Positions 36,866-49,491 are shown, counted from the first letter of the stretch. The stretch is DNA of 64,000 nt from Pseudomonas sp. Irchel s3h17 (GCF_900187505.1 NZ_FYDL01000002.1:346728-410727), one strand, 5' to 3'. Numbers and translations: made by a program. The notes: generated by a model from the letters alone, not told the origin.

Positions 36866-38191
36866 TCAGTTTCCTTCTTTGTCGTCAACGATGCGGTATT
36901 CGGCGCTGCGGGCGTGGGCCGTCAGCGATTCGCCACGGGCCAGCACGGAAGCCGTCTTGCCCAGTTCCGAAGCGCCTGCCTCGGAGCAGAAGATGATCGA
37001 CGAACGCTTCTGGAAGTCATACACCCCCAGCGGCGAAGAGAAACGCGCAGTGCCAGAGGTCGGCAACACGTGGTTGGGGCCGGCGCAATAGTCGCCCAGG
37101 GCTTCGCTGGTGTGGCGTCCCATGAAGATCGCCCCGGCGTGGCGAATCTGTGGCAGCCAGGCTTGAGGATCGGCGACCGACAGCTCGAGGTGCTCCGGCG
37201 CAATGCGATTGGCCACCTCGATGGCTTGCTGCATGTCACGCACCTGGATCAGCGCACCACGGCTATTGATCGAGGTTTCGATGATCTGGGCACGCTCCAT
37301 GGTCGGCAACAGCTTGGCAATGCTCGCCGCCACCTGGTCGAGGAACCCGGCATCGGGGCTGACCAGAATCGCCTGGGCGTCTTCGTCGTGCTCGGCCTGG
37401 GAGAACAGGTCCATCGCAATCCAGTCTGGATCGGTCTGGCCGTCGCATACCACGAGGATTTCCGAAGGACCGGCAATCATGTCGATGCCCACCTGGCCAA
37501 ACACATGACGCTTGGCGGTGGCCACATAGATGTTGCCAGGGCCGACGACCTTGTCGACCTTCGGCACGCTTTCGGTGCCGTAGGCCAGCGCCGCCACGGC
37601 TTGCGCGCCGCCAATGGTGAACACCCGGTCGACGCCCGCGATGCACGCCGCCGCCAGCACCAGTTCGTTGACCTCACCACGCGGGGTCGGTACGACCATG
37701 ACCACTTCGGTCACGCCAGCCACCTTGGCCGGAATCGCGTTCATCAGTACCGAGGACGGATAGGACGCCTTGCCGCCGGGCACGTACAGGCCGGCGCGGT
37801 CCAGTGGCGTGACCTTCTGGCCCAGTACCGTGCCGTCGGCTTCGGTGTAGGTCCAGGAGTCCTGCTTTTGTTTTTCGTGGTAGCTGCGCACCCGGGCGGC
37901 AGCTTTCTCCAGGGCTTCGCGCTGGGGCACGGTAATGCGGGTCAGTGCCAGCTCCAGACGCTCACGCGGCAGGATCAGGTCCGCCATCGAGGCAACCTGC
38001 AGGCCATCGAACTTCTGGGTGAACTCAACCAGCGCGGCGTCGCCACGCTCACGCACCGCCTTGATGATGTCCAGCACTCGCTGATTGACCGAATCGTCAG
38101 ACACACTTTCCCAGCTCAGCAGATGATCCAGATGATGCGCGAAATCCGGGTCAGCAGCGTTGAGTCGGCGAATTGCAGTCGGTGCGGTCAT
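36866..38191 (-). CDS. hisD: Histidinol dehydrogenase
   Basis: Zn-dependent, two-step NAD oxidation of histidinol to histidine. The 441-residue protein shows [18 protein letters not shown], the signature region beginning [30 protein letters not shown] (Zn-ligand and substrate area) and the catalytic Glu-His in [10 protein letters not shown]. Complete and standard length. Downstream hisC follows within 3 bases. Confidence 0.97.
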   Translation of the reverse strand: MTAPTAIRRLNAADPDFAHHLDHLLSWESVSDDSVNQRVLDIIKAVRERGDAALVEFTQKFDGLQVASMADLILPRERLELALTRITVPQREALEKAAARVRSYHEKQKQDSWTYTEADGTVLGQKVTPLDRAGLYVPGGKASYPSSVLMNAIPAKVAGVTEVVMVVPTPRGEVNELVLAAACIAGVDRVFTIGGAQAVAALAYGTESVPKVDKVVGPGNIYVATAKRHVFGQVGIDMIAGPSEILVVCDGQTDPDWIAMDLFSQAEHDEDAQAILVSPDAGFLDQVAASIAKLLPTMERAQIIETSINSRGALIQVRDMQQAIEVANRIAPEHLELSVADPQAWLPQIRHAGAIFMGRHTSEALGDYCAGPNHVLPTSGTARFSSPLGVYDFQKRSSIIFCSEAGASELGKTASVLARGESLTAHARSAEYRIVDDKEGN

Positions 38192-38317
38192 AGCGAGAGC
38201 CTCATAGGATTGGCAAAAACTCAGGCGCCCTAACTTAGCCGTCGTTTCCGCTTGGGCACCTGAGAATTCTGGCTATGAGGCGGATAGACGGGCGCAACTT
38301 AACGTCGCGCAGGTAAA

Positions 38318-38953
38318 TCAGCCGCGGTGTCGAGACTCCACTGCCTTGCGCAGGGTGTCGATCAACGCCTGGATTCGGGCGTGCTGCATTTTCATCGAAG
38401 CTTTGTTGACGATCAGCCGGGAGCTGATGGCAGCAATGAAATCCTGTGGCTCCAGGCCGTTGGCCCGCAGCGTGTTACCGGTATCGACCACGTCGATGAT
38501 CTTGTCCGCCAGACCGATCAACGGCGCCAGCTCCATCGAGCCGTAAAGCTTGATGATGTCGACCTGACGGCCCTGCTCGGCATAATAACGCTTGGCAACA
38601 TTGACGAATTTGGTGGCAATACGCAGACGGCCCTTGGGCTCGATCGCGCCAATTTTACCGGCGGTCATCAACTTGCACTGGGCGATCTGCAGGTCCAGTG
38701 GCTCGTACAGGCCCTGGCCGCCGTATTCCATCAGCACATCTTTACCGGCGACGCCCAGGTCAGCGGCACCATGCTCGACGTAGGTCGGCACATCGGTGGC
38801 ACGCACGATCAGCAAGCGCACATCGGCCTGGGTCGTGGGGATGATCAACTTGCGGCTCTTGTCCGGATTCTCGGTCGGCACGATGCCCGCTTCAGCCAGA
38901 AGCGGCAGGGTGTCGTCGAGGATGCGGCCCTTGGACAGTGCGATGGTCAACAT
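38318..38953 (-). CDS. hisG: ATP phosphoribosyltransferase, short form (HisGS)
   Basis: First step of histidine synthesis, ATP + PRPP. The 211-residue protein is the short HisG without the regulatory C-terminal domain ([24 protein letters not shown] ... [15 protein letters not shown] ... [13 protein letters not shown]). This form needs the HisZ subunit, encoded elsewhere and not in this window. It lies between murA and hisD; 126 bases separate it from hisD. Confidence 0.95.
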   Translation of the reverse strand: MLTIALSKGRILDDTLPLLAEAGIVPTENPDKSRKLIIPTTQADVRLLIVRATDVPTYVEHGAADLGVAGKDVLMEYGGQGLYEPLDLQIAQCKLMTAGKIGAIEPKGRLRIATKFVNVAKRYYAEQGRQVDIIKLYGSMELAPLIGLADKIIDVVDTGNTLRANGLEPQDFIAAISSRLIVNKASMKMQHARIQALIDTLRKAVESRHRG

Positions 38954-39078
38954 GGGAAACGTCAGTCCTTATCAGGCAACGATGCCCGGTCGCAAACGGC
39001 GCCGGACACAGGCCGAGCCTGAAACAGGCTCGACTTCAATCAATCTGTGGGCACTTCCCTGTGCCCTTGACGCAGGGA

Positions 39079-40618
<1,540 letters not shown>

Positions 40619-40664
40619 GCTCAACCTCAATCGGCGCCCTGTGCGCACGGGTCGGACATCATAC

Positions 40665-40720
40665 AAAAAAGCCCCGCGCCTGCGAACCCCGCATGGCAGG
40701 ACTCTGACGGGGGGCCTTTT
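40665..40720 (-). terminator. Intrinsic terminator of the mla operon
   Basis: On the complement, a GC-rich stem (AAAAGGCCCC... paired with ...GGGGCTTTTTT) with a long internal loop, just after the mlaB stop. The T-run is six bases. Confidence 0.65.
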
Positions 40721-40731
40721 ATAGATGTTAG

Positions 40732-41037
40732 TTAAGGGTGCGCCAAAATCCCGGTCAAACCAGAGACCTGGGCGATTTCACGCATGTCATCCGGCAATGC
40801 ACGGACACTCACGGCCTTGCCACCGGCTGCCGCGTCGCGCATGAAAGCCATCAGCAACGACAAACCGACGCTGCTGGACTTCTCCACGCCCGAGCAATCC
40901 AGCACCACGGCTGGCGCGATACTCGACTTGATCAGGGCCTGGCCCTGCTTGCGCAGTTCCGGGCCGGTGCGGTAATCGAGTACGCCACTGAGCATCAGCT
41001 CACCGGCTTCGCCCATACGGACGGCCGACTCACTCAT
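40732..41037 (-). CDS. mlaB: STAS-domain protein MlaB
   Basis: A 101-residue STAS domain protein that binds and supports the MlaF ATPase of the retrograde phospholipid transporter. The STAS core has GELMLSGVLDYRTGPELRKQGQALI and VVLDCSGVEKSSSVGLSLLMAFMRDA (conserved Ser/Ser region). Its start overlaps the end of mlaC by 4 bases. Last gene of mlaFEDCB. Confidence 0.9.
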   Translation of the reverse strand: MSESAVRMGEAGELMLSGVLDYRTGPELRKQGQALIKSSIAPAVVLDCSGVEKSSSVGLSLLMAFMRDAAAGGKAVSVRALPDDMREIAQVSGLTGILAHP

Positions 41038-41687
41038 TGCGCCTGCTTCTCGGTGGTTTGTTCAGTGTTTGCCTTGGCTTTGGCGACTTCACCGGCCCAA
41101 CCATTGATGGTCTTGTCCAGGTCGTTGCCATTGCGCTGCATCGCGTCGGCGAACTGGTCACGGAACAGTTTGCCAATGTTGATGCCGTTGATGATCACGT
41201 TGCGCAGCTTCCACTCGCCATTGATCTTCTCGAGTGTGTAGGACACAGGATAGATCGCGCCATTGCTACCCTTGACGGTCATGCCAACGCTGGTGCGGTT
41301 ACCCGACTCATCCTTGGCAGGCTCGACGATGATGCCCTGGTTGTTGTACTCGAGCAAAGCGTTGCCATAGAACTGGAACAGGCCGGTCTTGAAGTTCTCT
41401 TCAAAGGTCTTCAACTGCGCAGGCGTGGCCTTGCGCGAGTACTTGACCGTCATGATGCTCCTGGAAATGCCCTCGGCATCCACCACGGGCCCGACAATGC
41501 TGTTCAACGCAGCATAAAAGTCCTTCGGATCCTGCTTGTACTTCTCTTTGTTGGTCGCAAGGTCTGCGAGCAAACGGTTGGTCGTATCCTGTACCAGCTC
41601 GTGCGCCGAAGGCGCAGCCACAGCGTTAGCCATCAGCGGCAAGGCCGCGAGCAAGACAAACAGGCTACGTCGCAAGGTAGAGATCAT
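41034..41687 (-). CDS. mlaC: Periplasmic phospholipid-binding protein MlaC
   Basis: A 217-residue periplasmic lipid carrier that moves phospholipid between the outer membrane and MlaFEDB; the P. putida homologue is Ttg2D. A signal peptide with hydrophobic core LFVLLAALPLMANAVA ends near AVAA. The mature part has YAALNSIVGPVVDAEGISRSIMTVKY and PVSYTLEKINGEWKLRNVIINGINIG. The start at 41687 is preferred because GAGGAG lies seven bases before it, overlapping the mlaD stop. Confidence 0.93.
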   Translation of the reverse strand: MISTLRRSLFVLLAALPLMANAVAAPSAHELVQDTTNRLLADLATNKEKYKQDPKDFYAALNSIVGPVVDAEGISRSIMTVKYSRKATPAQLKTFEENFKTGLFQFYGNALLEYNNQGIIVEPAKDESGNRTSVGMTVKGSNGAIYPVSYTLEKINGEWKLRNVIINGINIGKLFRDQFADAMQRNGNDLDKTINGWAGEVAKAKANTEQTTEKQAQ

Positions 41688-41698
41688 GGAAAAACTCC

Positions 41699-42166
41699 TC
41701 ATTTGGCCTCTTTACTAACGGTATTGAGCAAGAATTTACCGATCAGGTCCTCGAGCACCAGCGCCGACTGCGTGTCATGGATGGTCTGGCCATCCTTGAG
41801 CAGACTCTCTTCACCGCCAACGCTGATACCGATGTACTTCTCGCCCAGCAGACCGGCGGTGAGGATGGATGCCGTGGAGTCGGACGGTAGATTATCTACA
41901 CGTTTCTCCAGTTCCAACGTCACTCGACCGGTGAAGCTGTCGCGGTCCAGATCGATTGCCGTGACCTTGCCGATGGTCACACCGGCCATGGTCACTTTTG
42001 ATCTGACCGTCAAACCGGCGATATTGTCGAAATAGGCATAAAGTTTATAGCTGTCGGTGCTCGAAACGGGGGACAGTCCACTGACCCGCAGGGCAAGCAG
42101 CAGTAAAGCCAGGATGCCAGCCAGCAAGAAAAGGCCGACACCGATTTCCAGGGTGCGGTTTTGCAT
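41699..42166 (-). CDS. mlaD: Lipid-transport MCE protein MlaD
   Basis: A 155-residue inner-membrane protein with one N-terminal membrane helix (IGVGLFLLAGILALLLLALRVSG) and an MCE domain (YKLYAYFDNIAGLTVRSKVTMAGVTIGKV). It forms the hexameric ring of the Mla complex. Its ATG overlaps the mlaE stop by one base. Standard short length. Confidence 0.95.
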   Translation of the reverse strand: MQNRTLEIGVGLFLLAGILALLLLALRVSGLSPVSSTDSYKLYAYFDNIAGLTVRSKVTMAGVTIGKVTAIDLDRDSFTGRVTLELEKRVDNLPSDSTASILTAGLLGEKYIGISVGGEESLLKDGQTIHDTQSALVLEDLIGKFLLNTVSKEAK

Positions 42167-42963
42167 CAGAAATCTCCAAACATCAAGGCGGTCAAAATAA
42201 AGTCCAGGCCGAGGATAGCCAATGAGGCGTAAACCACGGTCTTGGTGGTGGCACGACTGATCCCTTCCGAGGTGGGGTCACAGTCATAGCCTTGGAATAC
42301 GGCGATCCAGGTCACGACAAAGGCAAAGACCATGCTTTTGATAATGCCGTTGAGCACGTCACCATTGAACGTCACGCTATTTTGCATGTTCGACCAGTAG
42401 GAGCCTTCATACACACCCAGCCAGTCAACCGCCACCCAGGAGCCGCCCCAGATTCCGACCACGCTGAAAATCATCGCCAGCAGTGGCAGGGAGATGAAGC
42501 CCGCCCACAGGCGGGGGGCAATGATGTACTTGAGCGGATCGACACCGATCATTTCCAGGCTGGACAGTTGCTCGGTGGACTTCATGTTGCCGATTTCCGC
42601 GGTCAACGCGGAGCCCGCGCGCCCGGCGAACAGCAATGCCGTGACCACCGGCCCCAACTCGCGCAGCAGGGTCAACGCCACCATCTGCCCGACCGCCTGT
42701 TCCGAGCCGTAGCTGGACAGAATATTGAAACCCTGCAGCGCCAGCACCATGCCGATGAATATCCCGGAGACCACGATGATCACCAGGGACATGACGCCGA
42801 CCGAATGCAACTGCTTGACCAGCAGGCTGAAACCGCTGCCTACGCTACCGCGCCCGAGCAACGCGTGAAACAGGAACAGCGATGAACGACCCAGGACCGC
42901 GACGCTGTCGATGCCGGCCTGGCCGAATCGACGAACTCTTTCTATTAGTGAAGTCTTGCGCAT
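42166..42963 (-). CDS. mlaE: ABC permease MlaE
   Basis: A 265-residue integral membrane permease of the Mla phospholipid transporter. It has the MlaE-family [32 protein letters not shown] loop and several hydrophobic segments, beginning near residue 50 ([21 protein letters not shown]). The start shares one base with the mlaF stop. Confidence 0.95.
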   Translation of the reverse strand: MRKTSLIERVRRFGQAGIDSVAVLGRSSLFLFHALLGRGSVGSGFSLLVKQLHSVGVMSLVIIVVSGIFIGMVLALQGFNILSSYGSEQAVGQMVALTLLRELGPVVTALLFAGRAGSALTAEIGNMKSTEQLSSLEMIGVDPLKYIIAPRLWAGFISLPLLAMIFSVVGIWGGSWVAVDWLGVYEGSYWSNMQNSVTFNGDVLNGIIKSMVFAFVVTWIAVFQGYDCDPTSEGISRATTKTVVYASLAILGLDFILTALMFGDF

Positions 42964-43772
42964 CAGCGCTTCCCCAGAAGATCTGCGCGGTAATCCGTCG
43001 CTGGAAAGTGGAACGGTACCGGCCCGTCCGGATCACCTTTCATGAATTGGCGAATTCTCGGATTATCGGAATCCATCAGCTCGGCGGGAGTGCCCTGCCC
43101 CAGCACCTGCCCATCACCGACGACATACAGATAATCGGCAATGCTCGCGGTTTCGGCCAGGTCATGGGAAACCACGATGCTGGTAATACCCAGGGCGTCG
43201 TTGAGCAGACGGATCAGGCGTACCAGTACGCCCATGGCGATAGGGTCCTGACCGACGAATGGCTCGTCGTACATGAGAATGCCCGGATCCAGGGCAATGG
43301 CACGGGCGAGCGCCACGCGACGCTTCATGCCACCGGACAGCTCATCGGGCATCAACTCGATTGCGCCACGCAAGCCCACCGCCTCCAGCTTCATCAATAC
43401 GATGTCACGGATCATTTCTTCCGGCAGTTGGGTATGAATACGCAACGGGAATGCGACGTTCTCGAACACATCGAGGTCGGTGAACAGTGCACCGCTCTGG
43501 AACAGCACGCCCATATGCTTGCGCGCATCGAACAGATCGCTGCGCGACAGCTGGGGCAAATTCTGCCCGTTGACCCACACTTCGCCACCGGAAGGACGCA
43601 ACTGCGCGCCCATCAGGCGCAACAGCGTGGTTTTCCCGCAGCCGGAAGGTCCCATGATGCCGGTGACCTTACCGCGCGGAATGCGAATATCGACATTATT
43701 GAAAATGCTACGCGCGCCGCGCTTGAAGGACACACCCTTCAGCTCGACCGCGTAGGCGTTATCGGCACTCAT
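42963..43772 (-). CDS. mlaF: ABC ATPase MlaF
   Basis: A 269-residue cytoplasmic ATPase of the Mla system. Walker A is [11 protein letters not shown], the signature [15 protein letters not shown], Walker [11 protein letters not shown], and the His switch VVSHDLAE. First gene of mlaFEDCB, divergent from kdsD across 277 bases. The complex keeps the outer membrane asymmetric and, as Ttg2 in P. putida, affects solvent tolerance. Confidence 0.96.
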   Translation of the reverse strand: MSADNAYAVELKGVSFKRGARSIFNNVDIRIPRGKVTGIMGPSGCGKTTLLRLMGAQLRPSGGEVWVNGQNLPQLSRSDLFDARKHMGVLFQSGALFTDLDVFENVAFPLRIHTQLPEEMIRDIVLMKLEAVGLRGAIELMPDELSGGMKRRVALARAIALDPGILMYDEPFVGQDPIAMGVLVRLIRLLNDALGITSIVVSHDLAETASIADYLYVVGDGQVLGQGTPAELMDSDNPRIRQFMKGDPDGPVPFHFPATDYRADLLGKR

Positions 43773-44009
43773 CTAAACTCCTTGCGATGCAAGCCTCTCA
43801 CTCGGACGCTGCGATCTCTGGCGAGAGCACATACTGCCCGGGCAGGCCGAACTGGCGACGGACTATATCACTGCCCGCCCTTGGCGCCCAAGGACGAAGA
43901 CCGCTGCATTCAGCTTCAATTAAGGTTGATAGCCGCTAATCGGAGAGTTCCCGTGACACAGACCGCACAAAGCATGACGAACTAACGTGAGCGAATGGCC
44001 CATTACCGC

Positions 44010-44015
44010 TATAAT
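44010..44015 (+). promoter_or_regulatory. Predicted -10 of the kdsD-lpt operon
   Basis: TATAAT 34 bases before the kdsD ATG, in the mlaF-kdsD divergent gap. No matching -35 is visible, so activator-dependent or weak. Confidence 0.5.
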
Positions 44016-44049
44016 CGCCACCTTTTCACTCAGCTAAACGAATTCAGAC

Positions 44050-45024
44050 ATGAGCCAGTCCAGCGACCTGATTCAATCGGCACAACGTACGATCCGCCTT
44101 GAGCTTGAAGCCGTAAAAGGCTTGCTGCCCCATATCGACGCTGATTTCGTACGCGCGTGCGAGTTGATTCTGGCCAGCAAGGGTCGCGTGGTAGTGGTCG
44201 GCATGGGTAAATCCGGGCATATCGGCAGTAAAATTGCCGCGACCCTGGCCAGCACCGGTACCACGGCATTCTTCGTACACCCGGCCGAAGCCAGTCACGG
44301 CGACATGGGCATGATCACGCGCGACGACATCATTCTCGCGCTATCGAACTCCGGCTCCACCAACGAAATCATCACGCTGCTGCCATTGATCAAGCGCCTG
44401 GGCATACAGTTGATCAGCCTGACCGGCAATCCTGACTCGCCATTGGCCAAGGCCGCCGAGGTCAACCTCAATGTCCACGTCGAACATGAGGCCTGCCCGC
44501 TGAACCTGGCGCCGACCTCATCGACGACTGCCGCCCTGGTCATGGGCGACGCGCTGGCGGTTGCCCTCTTGGAAGCGCGCGGCTTTACGGCGGAAGACTT
44601 CGCTTTTTCGCACCCCGGTGGCGCACTGGGCCGCCGCCTGTTGCTCAAGGTGGAAAGTGTCATGCACGCCGGGGACGAGTTGCCCTGTGTCGCGCGCGGC
44701 ACCCCGCTCAAAGACGCATTGATGGAAATGACCCGCAAGGGCCTGGGCATGACCGCGGTACTGGAGGTTGACGGGAAACTGGCCGGGATCTTCACTGACG
44801 GCGACCTGCGCCGCACCCTGGATCGCAGCATCGACATCCACAGCACCATCATCGACACGGTCATGACCCCTCACGGCAAGACTGCCCGCGCCGACATGCT
44901 GGCCGCGGAAGCCCTGAAAATCATGGAAGACAACAGAATCAATGCCTTGGTCGTGGTGGACAAGGACGATCGCCCCGTCGGCGCCTTCAACCTGTCCGAC
45001 CTGCTGCGCGCGGGAGTCATGTAA
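44050..45024 (+). CDS. kdsD: D-arabinose 5-phosphate isomerase
   Basis: Makes arabinose 5-phosphate from ribulose 5-phosphate for the LPS sugar Kdo. The 324-residue protein has an N-terminal SIS sugar-isomerase domain (VVVGMGKSGHIGSKIAATLASTGTTAFFVHPAEASHGDMGM, with the catalytic His pair) and two C-terminal CBS domains (about 205-324). It overlaps kdsC by one base. Confidence 0.96.
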   Translation: MSQSSDLIQSAQRTIRLELEAVKGLLPHIDADFVRACELILASKGRVVVVGMGKSGHIGSKIAATLASTGTTAFFVHPAEASHGDMGMITRDDIILALSNSGSTNEIITLLPLIKRLGIQLISLTGNPDSPLAKAAEVNLNVHVEHEACPLNLAPTSSTTAALVMGDALAVALLEARGFTAEDFAFSHPGGALGRRLLLKVESVMHAGDELPCVARGTPLKDALMEMTRKGLGMTAVLEVDGKLAGIFTDGDLRRTLDRSIDIHSTIIDTVMTPHGKTARADMLAAEALKIMEDNRINALVVVDKDDRPVGAFNLSDLLRAGVM

Positions 45025-45548
45025 TGAATACCGACCTGCTGCAACGCGGCAAAAACATCAGGCTGGCCGTGTTCGACGTCGATGGCGTCCTGACCGATGG
45101 GCGCCTGTACTTCCTCGAAGACGGCAGCGAGTTCAAGTCGTTCAACACCCTGGACGGCCAGGGCATCAAAATGTTGATGGCCACGGGTGTAACAACGGCC
45201 ATAATCAGTGGTCGTAAGACCCCGGTCGTCGAGAAGCGCGCAAAAAACCTCGGGATCCCCCACCTGTTTCAGGGCCGCGAGGACAAACTGGTCGTACTCG
45301 ACAGCCTTCTCGCGCAGCTGGGCCTGAGCTATGAGCAGGTTGCCTATCTGGGTGACGACCTGCCGGACCTGCCGGTGATTCGCCGTGTCGGCCTGGGCAT
45401 GGCCGTCGCCAACGCTGCAAGTTTCGTTCGTGAGCACGCCCACGGCACTACCCTTGCCCGCGGAGGCGAAGGTGCAGCACGCGAATTTTGCGAATTGATT
45501 CTACGCGCCCAAGGCAACCTTGAAGCCGCCAACGCCGCGTACCTGTGA
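45024..45548 (+). CDS. kdsC: 3-deoxy-D-manno-octulosonate 8-phosphate phosphatase
   Basis: HAD-family phosphatase that removes phosphate from Kdo8P. The 174-residue protein has the nucleophile motif VFDVDGVLTDGRLYF (Asp and general acid Asp), the Lys-containing GREDKLVVLDSLL and YLGDDLPDLPV. The compact, cap-less form is tetrameric in homologues. Second gene of kdsD-kdsC-lptC-lptA-lptB. Confidence 0.96.
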   Translation: MNTDLLQRGKNIRLAVFDVDGVLTDGRLYFLEDGSEFKSFNTLDGQGIKMLMATGVTTAIISGRKTPVVEKRAKNLGIPHLFQGREDKLVVLDSLLAQLGLSYEQVAYLGDDLPDLPVIRRVGLGMAVANAASFVREHAHGTTLARGGEGAAREFCELILRAQGNLEAANAAYL

Positions 45549-45555
45549 GCCATTT

Positions 45556-46128
45556 ATGCTGAGCAAAAAGTTTCGCAACATATTGTTTTTTGGAGCCATT
45601 GCCGCGCTGCTCGCGGCTGTTGGCTATTGGAACATCAGTCCAGAACGTTTTCTCGACAAGCCGGTGACGGTGGTCAACGAGAGCGAGATCGACTTCTATG
45701 CAACCAACGCCCATAGCGTGCAGTACCTGCCCGACGGCAAGTTGCAGTACGAAATGACGTCCGACAAGGTCGAGCACGTCAAGTCCAGCGATATGACTCT
45801 GGTGACCAAGCCGGACCTGCAGCTGTATCGCGGCACCGAGTTCCCCTGGCACGTCCAGAGTGAGCGTGGCGAGGTCAACCCTGGCGGCACCGAAGTCGAA
45901 CTGATCGACTCGGTACGCATTGCGCGCACGGACGAAAAGAACCGCGCGATGATCATTACCAGCAGCCGCATGACCGTATTCCCGCAGCAGCAATATGCGC
46001 AGACCCAGCAAGCCGTTAGAATCGACGGTGCTGGCGGTGTATCGACAGGTACCGGCATGAAAGCGTATTTGAAAGAAAGCAGGATACACCTGCTATCGAA
46101 CGTAAGAGGACAGTATGAGGCTCGTTAA
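45556..46128 (+). CDS. lptC: LPS export protein LptC
   Basis: A 190-residue bitopic protein with one N-terminal helix (ILFFGAIAALLAAVGYW) and a periplasmic beta-jellyroll that passes LPS from LptBFG to LptA. Family blocks: TVVNESEIDFYATNAHSVQYLPDGKLQYEM and RGEVNPGGTEVELIDSVRIARTDEK. The start at 45556 is 8 bases after the kdsC stop; 12 codons upstream in frame overlap kdsC. Its 3' end overlaps lptA. Confidence 0.93.
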   Translation: MLSKKFRNILFFGAIAALLAAVGYWNISPERFLDKPVTVVNESEIDFYATNAHSVQYLPDGKLQYEMTSDKVEHVKSSDMTLVTKPDLQLYRGTEFPWHVQSERGEVNPGGTEVELIDSVRIARTDEKNRAMIITSSRMTVFPQQQYAQTQQAVRIDGAGGVSTGTGMKAYLKESRIHLLSNVRGQYEAR

Positions 46129-46663
46129 AACCCTCCCTATTTTGCTCAGTCTGGGCGCAGCACTGGGAAGCGTGAGCGCCTGGGCTCTGCCGAACGATAG
46201 AGATCAACCTATCCGCATTCAGGCCGACGACGCACAACTGGACGACAAGAACGGCATCGCCACCTACAAAGGTGACGTGATCATCACCCAGGGCACGATG
46301 AAGGTCACCGGCAACACCGTGACTATCACTCGCACACCGGCTGGCGATATCGACGTCGTGACCTCTGTGGGCAACCTGGCCTACTTCGAACAGATGCAAA
46401 CCGCCGGTGATACCAAGCCTGTCCAAGGCTATGGGGTGACTATCCAGTACCACGCCTCGCAAGATCGCGTCGTGCTGATCGATCGCGCCAAAGTCGTCGA
46501 CAAGGACGGCAACATTACCCAAGGCGAGAAAATCGTCTACGACACCAATAAAAAGCTCGCCAGTGCCGGTCGCGCCACGGGCAGCAAGGTCACCGAACAA
46601 CGTCCACGGATCGACATGGTCATCCAGCCAAAAAAGAAAACTGACGAGCAGAAGGCCCAGTAA
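46115..46663 (+). CDS. lptA: LPS export protein LptA
   Basis: A 182-residue periplasmic protein forming the LPS bridge to the outer membrane. Signal peptide with core [19 protein letters not shown]. The mature jellyroll has [39 protein letters not shown]. The ATG at 46115 lies inside the end of lptC, and its stop shares a base with lptB. Confidence 0.94.
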   Translation: MRLVKTLPILLSLGAALGSVSAWALPNDRDQPIRIQADDAQLDDKNGIATYKGDVIITQGTMKVTGNTVTITRTPAGDIDVVTSVGNLAYFEQMQTAGDTKPVQGYGVTIQYHASQDRVVLIDRAKVVDKDGNITQGEKIVYDTNKKLASAGRATGSKVTEQRPRIDMVIQPKKKTDEQKAQ

Positions 46664-47388
46664 TGGCAACTCTGAAAGCCCAGCATCTGGCCAAGAGCTA
46701 CAAGAGCCGCCAGGTCGTGCGTGACGTCAGCCTGTCCATCGACAGTGGCCAGATTGTTGGTCTGCTAGGCCCGAACGGCGCCGGCAAGACCACCTGCTTC
46801 TACATGATCGTGGGCCTGGTCCAGGCCGACCAGGGACGCGTACTGATCGATGACCTCGATGTCAGCCACCAACCCATGCACGGTCGTGCACGGGCAGGTA
46901 TCGGCTATCTTCCGCAAGAAGCGTCGATCTTCCGCAAACTGTCGGTCGCCGACAACATCATGGCCATTCTCGAAACCCGCAAGGAACTCGACAACGCCGG
47001 TCGGCGCAAGGAACTGGAAAGCCTGCTTCAGGAATTCCACATCAACCACATCCGTGAAAACCTGGGCATGAGCCTTTCCGGCGGTGAACGTCGCCGCGTG
47101 GAAATCGCGCGCGCGCTGGCCACGGCACCGAAGTTCATCCTGCTCGACGAACCCTTCGCCGGCGTGGACCCGATCTCGGTAGGTGACATCAAGCAGATCA
47201 TCCACCACCTCAAGGCCAAGGGCATTGGCGTGCTGATCACGGACCACAACGTCCGCGAAACCCTGGACATCTGCGAAACCGCCTACATAGTCAACGATGG
47301 CCAACTGATCGCCGAAGGCGACGCTGAAACCATCCTGGCCAACGAGCTGGTCAAGGAAGTGTATCTGGGCCATGAGTTCCGCCTTTAA
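46663..47388 (+). CDS. lptB: LPS export ABC ATPase LptB
   Basis: A 241-residue ATPase powering LPS extraction with LptFG. Walker [15 protein letters not shown]-loop [15 protein letters not shown], signature [17 protein letters not shown], Walker [14 protein letters not shown] and His switch [10 protein letters not shown]. Last of the kdsD-lptB operon; rpoN follows after 182 bases. Confidence 0.97.
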   Translation: MATLKAQHLAKSYKSRQVVRDVSLSIDSGQIVGLLGPNGAGKTTCFYMIVGLVQADQGRVLIDDLDVSHQPMHGRARAGIGYLPQEASIFRKLSVADNIMAILETRKELDNAGRRKELESLLQEFHINHIRENLGMSLSGGERRRVEIARALATAPKFILLDEPFAGVDPISVGDIKQIIHHLKAKGIGVLITDHNVRETLDICETAYIVNDGQLIAEGDAETILANELVKEVYLGHEFRL

Positions 47389-47487
47389 GCACCGAGGTGC
47401 CTGGAAAGTTGCCGGGACGTAATGTCAATGCGGCCGTGAATGTTTTTATTGTCTCGACGCTCTAGGCAAACACTTCAGTTTCAGGCA

Positions 47488-47493
47488 TATAAT
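47488..47493 (+). promoter_or_regulatory. Predicted -10 of the rpoN promoter
   Basis: TATAAT at 47488-47493, 77 bases before the rpoN ATG, with only a weak -35. It starts a likely rpoN-hpf-ptsN-rapZ-ptsO transcription unit. Confidence 0.5.
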
Positions 47494-47570
47494 TTGCTTA
47501 TGTTTGGCGCTCCGGCGCCCTGTAGTGGATGGCGCATGTGCGCCGGCGAATAAGGTGTTAAGCCCCAGCC

Positions 47571-49064
47571 ATGAAACCATCGCTAGTCTTGAGAATGGGC
47601 CAGCAGCTGACGATGACACCGCAGCTGCAACAGGCCATCCGCCTGCTCCAATTGTCGACCCTGGACTTGCAACAGGAAATCCAGGAGGTATTGGAGTCCA
47701 ATCCAATGCTCGAACGCCAGGAAGACGGCGACGACTTCGATAACGCCGACCCAATGGCGGACAACATCGAGCAGAAACCCAACACCGAGATCCAGGAACC
47801 CTCCTACCAGGAAACCGCCCCCACGGTGGATAACCTTGAAGAGGGTGAATGGAACGAGCGCATTCCCAACGAACTCCCCGTCGACACCGCCTGGGAAGAT
47901 GTTTACCAGACCAGCGCCAGCAGCCTGCCCAGCAACGATGACGACGAGTGGGACTTCACCACCCGCACATCGGCTGGAGAGAGCCTGCAGAGCCACCTGC
48001 TCTGGCAATTGAACCTGGCCCCGATGTCCGACACCGACCGCCTGATCGCTGTCACGCTGATCGACTGCATCAACAATCAGGGCTACCTGGACGAAACCCT
48101 CGAAGAAATTCTCGAGGCCTTCGACCCGGAACTGGACATCGAACTGGACGAAATCGAAGCCGTCCTGCACCGCATCCAGCAATTCGAGCCTGCCGGCATT
48201 GGCGCCCGCAACCTGGGCGAATGCCTGTTGCTGCAATTGCGCCAGTTGCCGGCCAAGACCCCGTGGCTGGCCGAAGCCAAACGCCTGGTCACCGACTACA
48301 TCGACCTGCTTGGCAGCCGCGACTACAGCCAGCTGATGCGCCGCATGAAGCTCAAGGAAGACGAGCTGCGCCAGGTCATCGAACTGGTGCAGAGCCTCAA
48401 CCCGCGCCCAGGCTCGCAAATCGAGTCCAGCGAAGCCGAGTACGTGGTGCCCGACGTCATCGTACGCAAGGACAACGAACGCTGGCTGGTAGAGCTCAAC
48501 CAGGAATCGGTGCCACGCCTGCGCGTCAACCCGCAGTACGCCGGCTTCGTTCGCCGTGCCGACACCAGCGCCGACAACACCTTCATGCGCAATCAGTTGC
48601 AGGAGGCCCGCTGGTTCATCAAGAGCCTGCAAAGCCGCAACGAAACCCTGATGAAAGTGGCCACCCAGATCGTCGAGCACCAGCGCGGCTTTCTCGAGTA
48701 TGGCGACGAGGCGATGAAGCCGCTGGTCCTGCACGACATCGCAGAAGCCGTTGGCATGCACGAGTCGACCATTTCACGGGTGACCACACAAAAATTCATG
48801 CATACCCCGCGCGGTATTTATGAACTGAAATATTTTTTCTCCAGTCACGTCAGCACCTCCGAGGGCGGTGAATGCTCGTCCACAGCGATTCGCGCGATCA
48901 TCAAAAAACTGGTTGCCGCGGAAAATCAGAAAAAGCCGTTGAGTGACAGCAAGATCGCTGGTTTACTGGAGGCACAAGGCATTCAGGTAGCCCGTCGTAC
49001 CGTCGCCAAGTACCGCGAATCCCTTGGGATCGCGCCTTCGAGCGAACGCAAGCGATTGATGTAA
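47571..49064 (+). CDS. rpoN: RNA polymerase sigma-54 factor
   Basis: The alternative sigma factor for nitrogen use, motility and other functions. The 497-residue protein has the Gln/Leu-rich region I ([24 protein letters not shown]), an acidic region II (about 55-115), the core-binding domain, a helix-turn-helix ([19 protein letters not shown]) and the RpoN box [10 protein letters not shown] at 474-483 that reads the -24 element. Complete. It is followed by hpf and the nitrogen PTS genes, the usual proteobacterial order. Confidence 0.98.
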   Translation: MKPSLVLRMGQQLTMTPQLQQAIRLLQLSTLDLQQEIQEVLESNPMLERQEDGDDFDNADPMADNIEQKPNTEIQEPSYQETAPTVDNLEEGEWNERIPNELPVDTAWEDVYQTSASSLPSNDDDEWDFTTRTSAGESLQSHLLWQLNLAPMSDTDRLIAVTLIDCINNQGYLDETLEEILEAFDPELDIELDEIEAVLHRIQQFEPAGIGARNLGECLLLQLRQLPAKTPWLAEAKRLVTDYIDLLGSRDYSQLMRRMKLKEDELRQVIELVQSLNPRPGSQIESSEAEYVVPDVIVRKDNERWLVELNQESVPRLRVNPQYAGFVRRADTSADNTFMRNQLQEARWFIKSLQSRNETLMKVATQIVEHQRGFLEYGDEAMKPLVLHDIAEAVGMHESTISRVTTQKFMHTPRGIYELKYFFSSHVSTSEGGECSSTAIRAIIKKLVAAENQKKPLSDSKIAGLLEAQGIQVARRTVAKYRESLGIAPSSERKRLM

Positions 49065-49170
49065 CGGGCCACGCCACCGCGTTCCAGGGTGTGTTCGATT
49101 TTTCGGAAACACCCTAGTGGCAGGCAACTCAGCCTGCCGCCTTATGCACTGGCAACGAAGGAGAAGCTGT

Positions 49171-49479
49171 ATGCAAGTCAACATCAGTGGACACCAACTG
49201 GAAGTGACCGAACCTCTGCGCACCTACATCGGCGAAAAACTCGACCGATTGGAGCGGCATTTCGACAAGATCACCAACGTGCAGGTCACGATGAATGTCG
49301 AGAAGCTGTTGCAGAAAATCGAAGCCACGCTGCATATACCCGGCGGAGAAGTGGTTGCCAATGCCGAGCATACGGACATGTATGCCGCCATCGACCTGCT
49401 GACCGACAAGCTGGATCGCCAACTCAAAAAGCATAAGGAAAAGACCCAGAGCCTCCTCCAGGGCGCAACCGGTCGTTAA
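49171..49479 (+). CDS. hpf: Ribosome hibernation promoting factor (short form)
   Basis: A 102-residue HPF/YfiA-fold protein that binds the 30S decoding site and drives 100S dimers in stationary phase with RMF. Sequence: MQVNISGHQLEVTEPLRTYIGEKLDRLERHF at the N-terminus, then IEATLHIPGGEVVANAEHTDMYAAIDLLTDKLDRQLKKHKEK. The start at 49171 follows GAAGGAG. Short form without C-terminal dimer domain. Confidence 0.95.
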   Translation: MQVNISGHQLEVTEPLRTYIGEKLDRLERHFDKITNVQVTMNVEKLLQKIEATLHIPGGEVVANAEHTDMYAAIDLLTDKLDRQLKKHKEKTQSLLQGATGR

Positions 49480-49491
49480 CACCCCCAACCC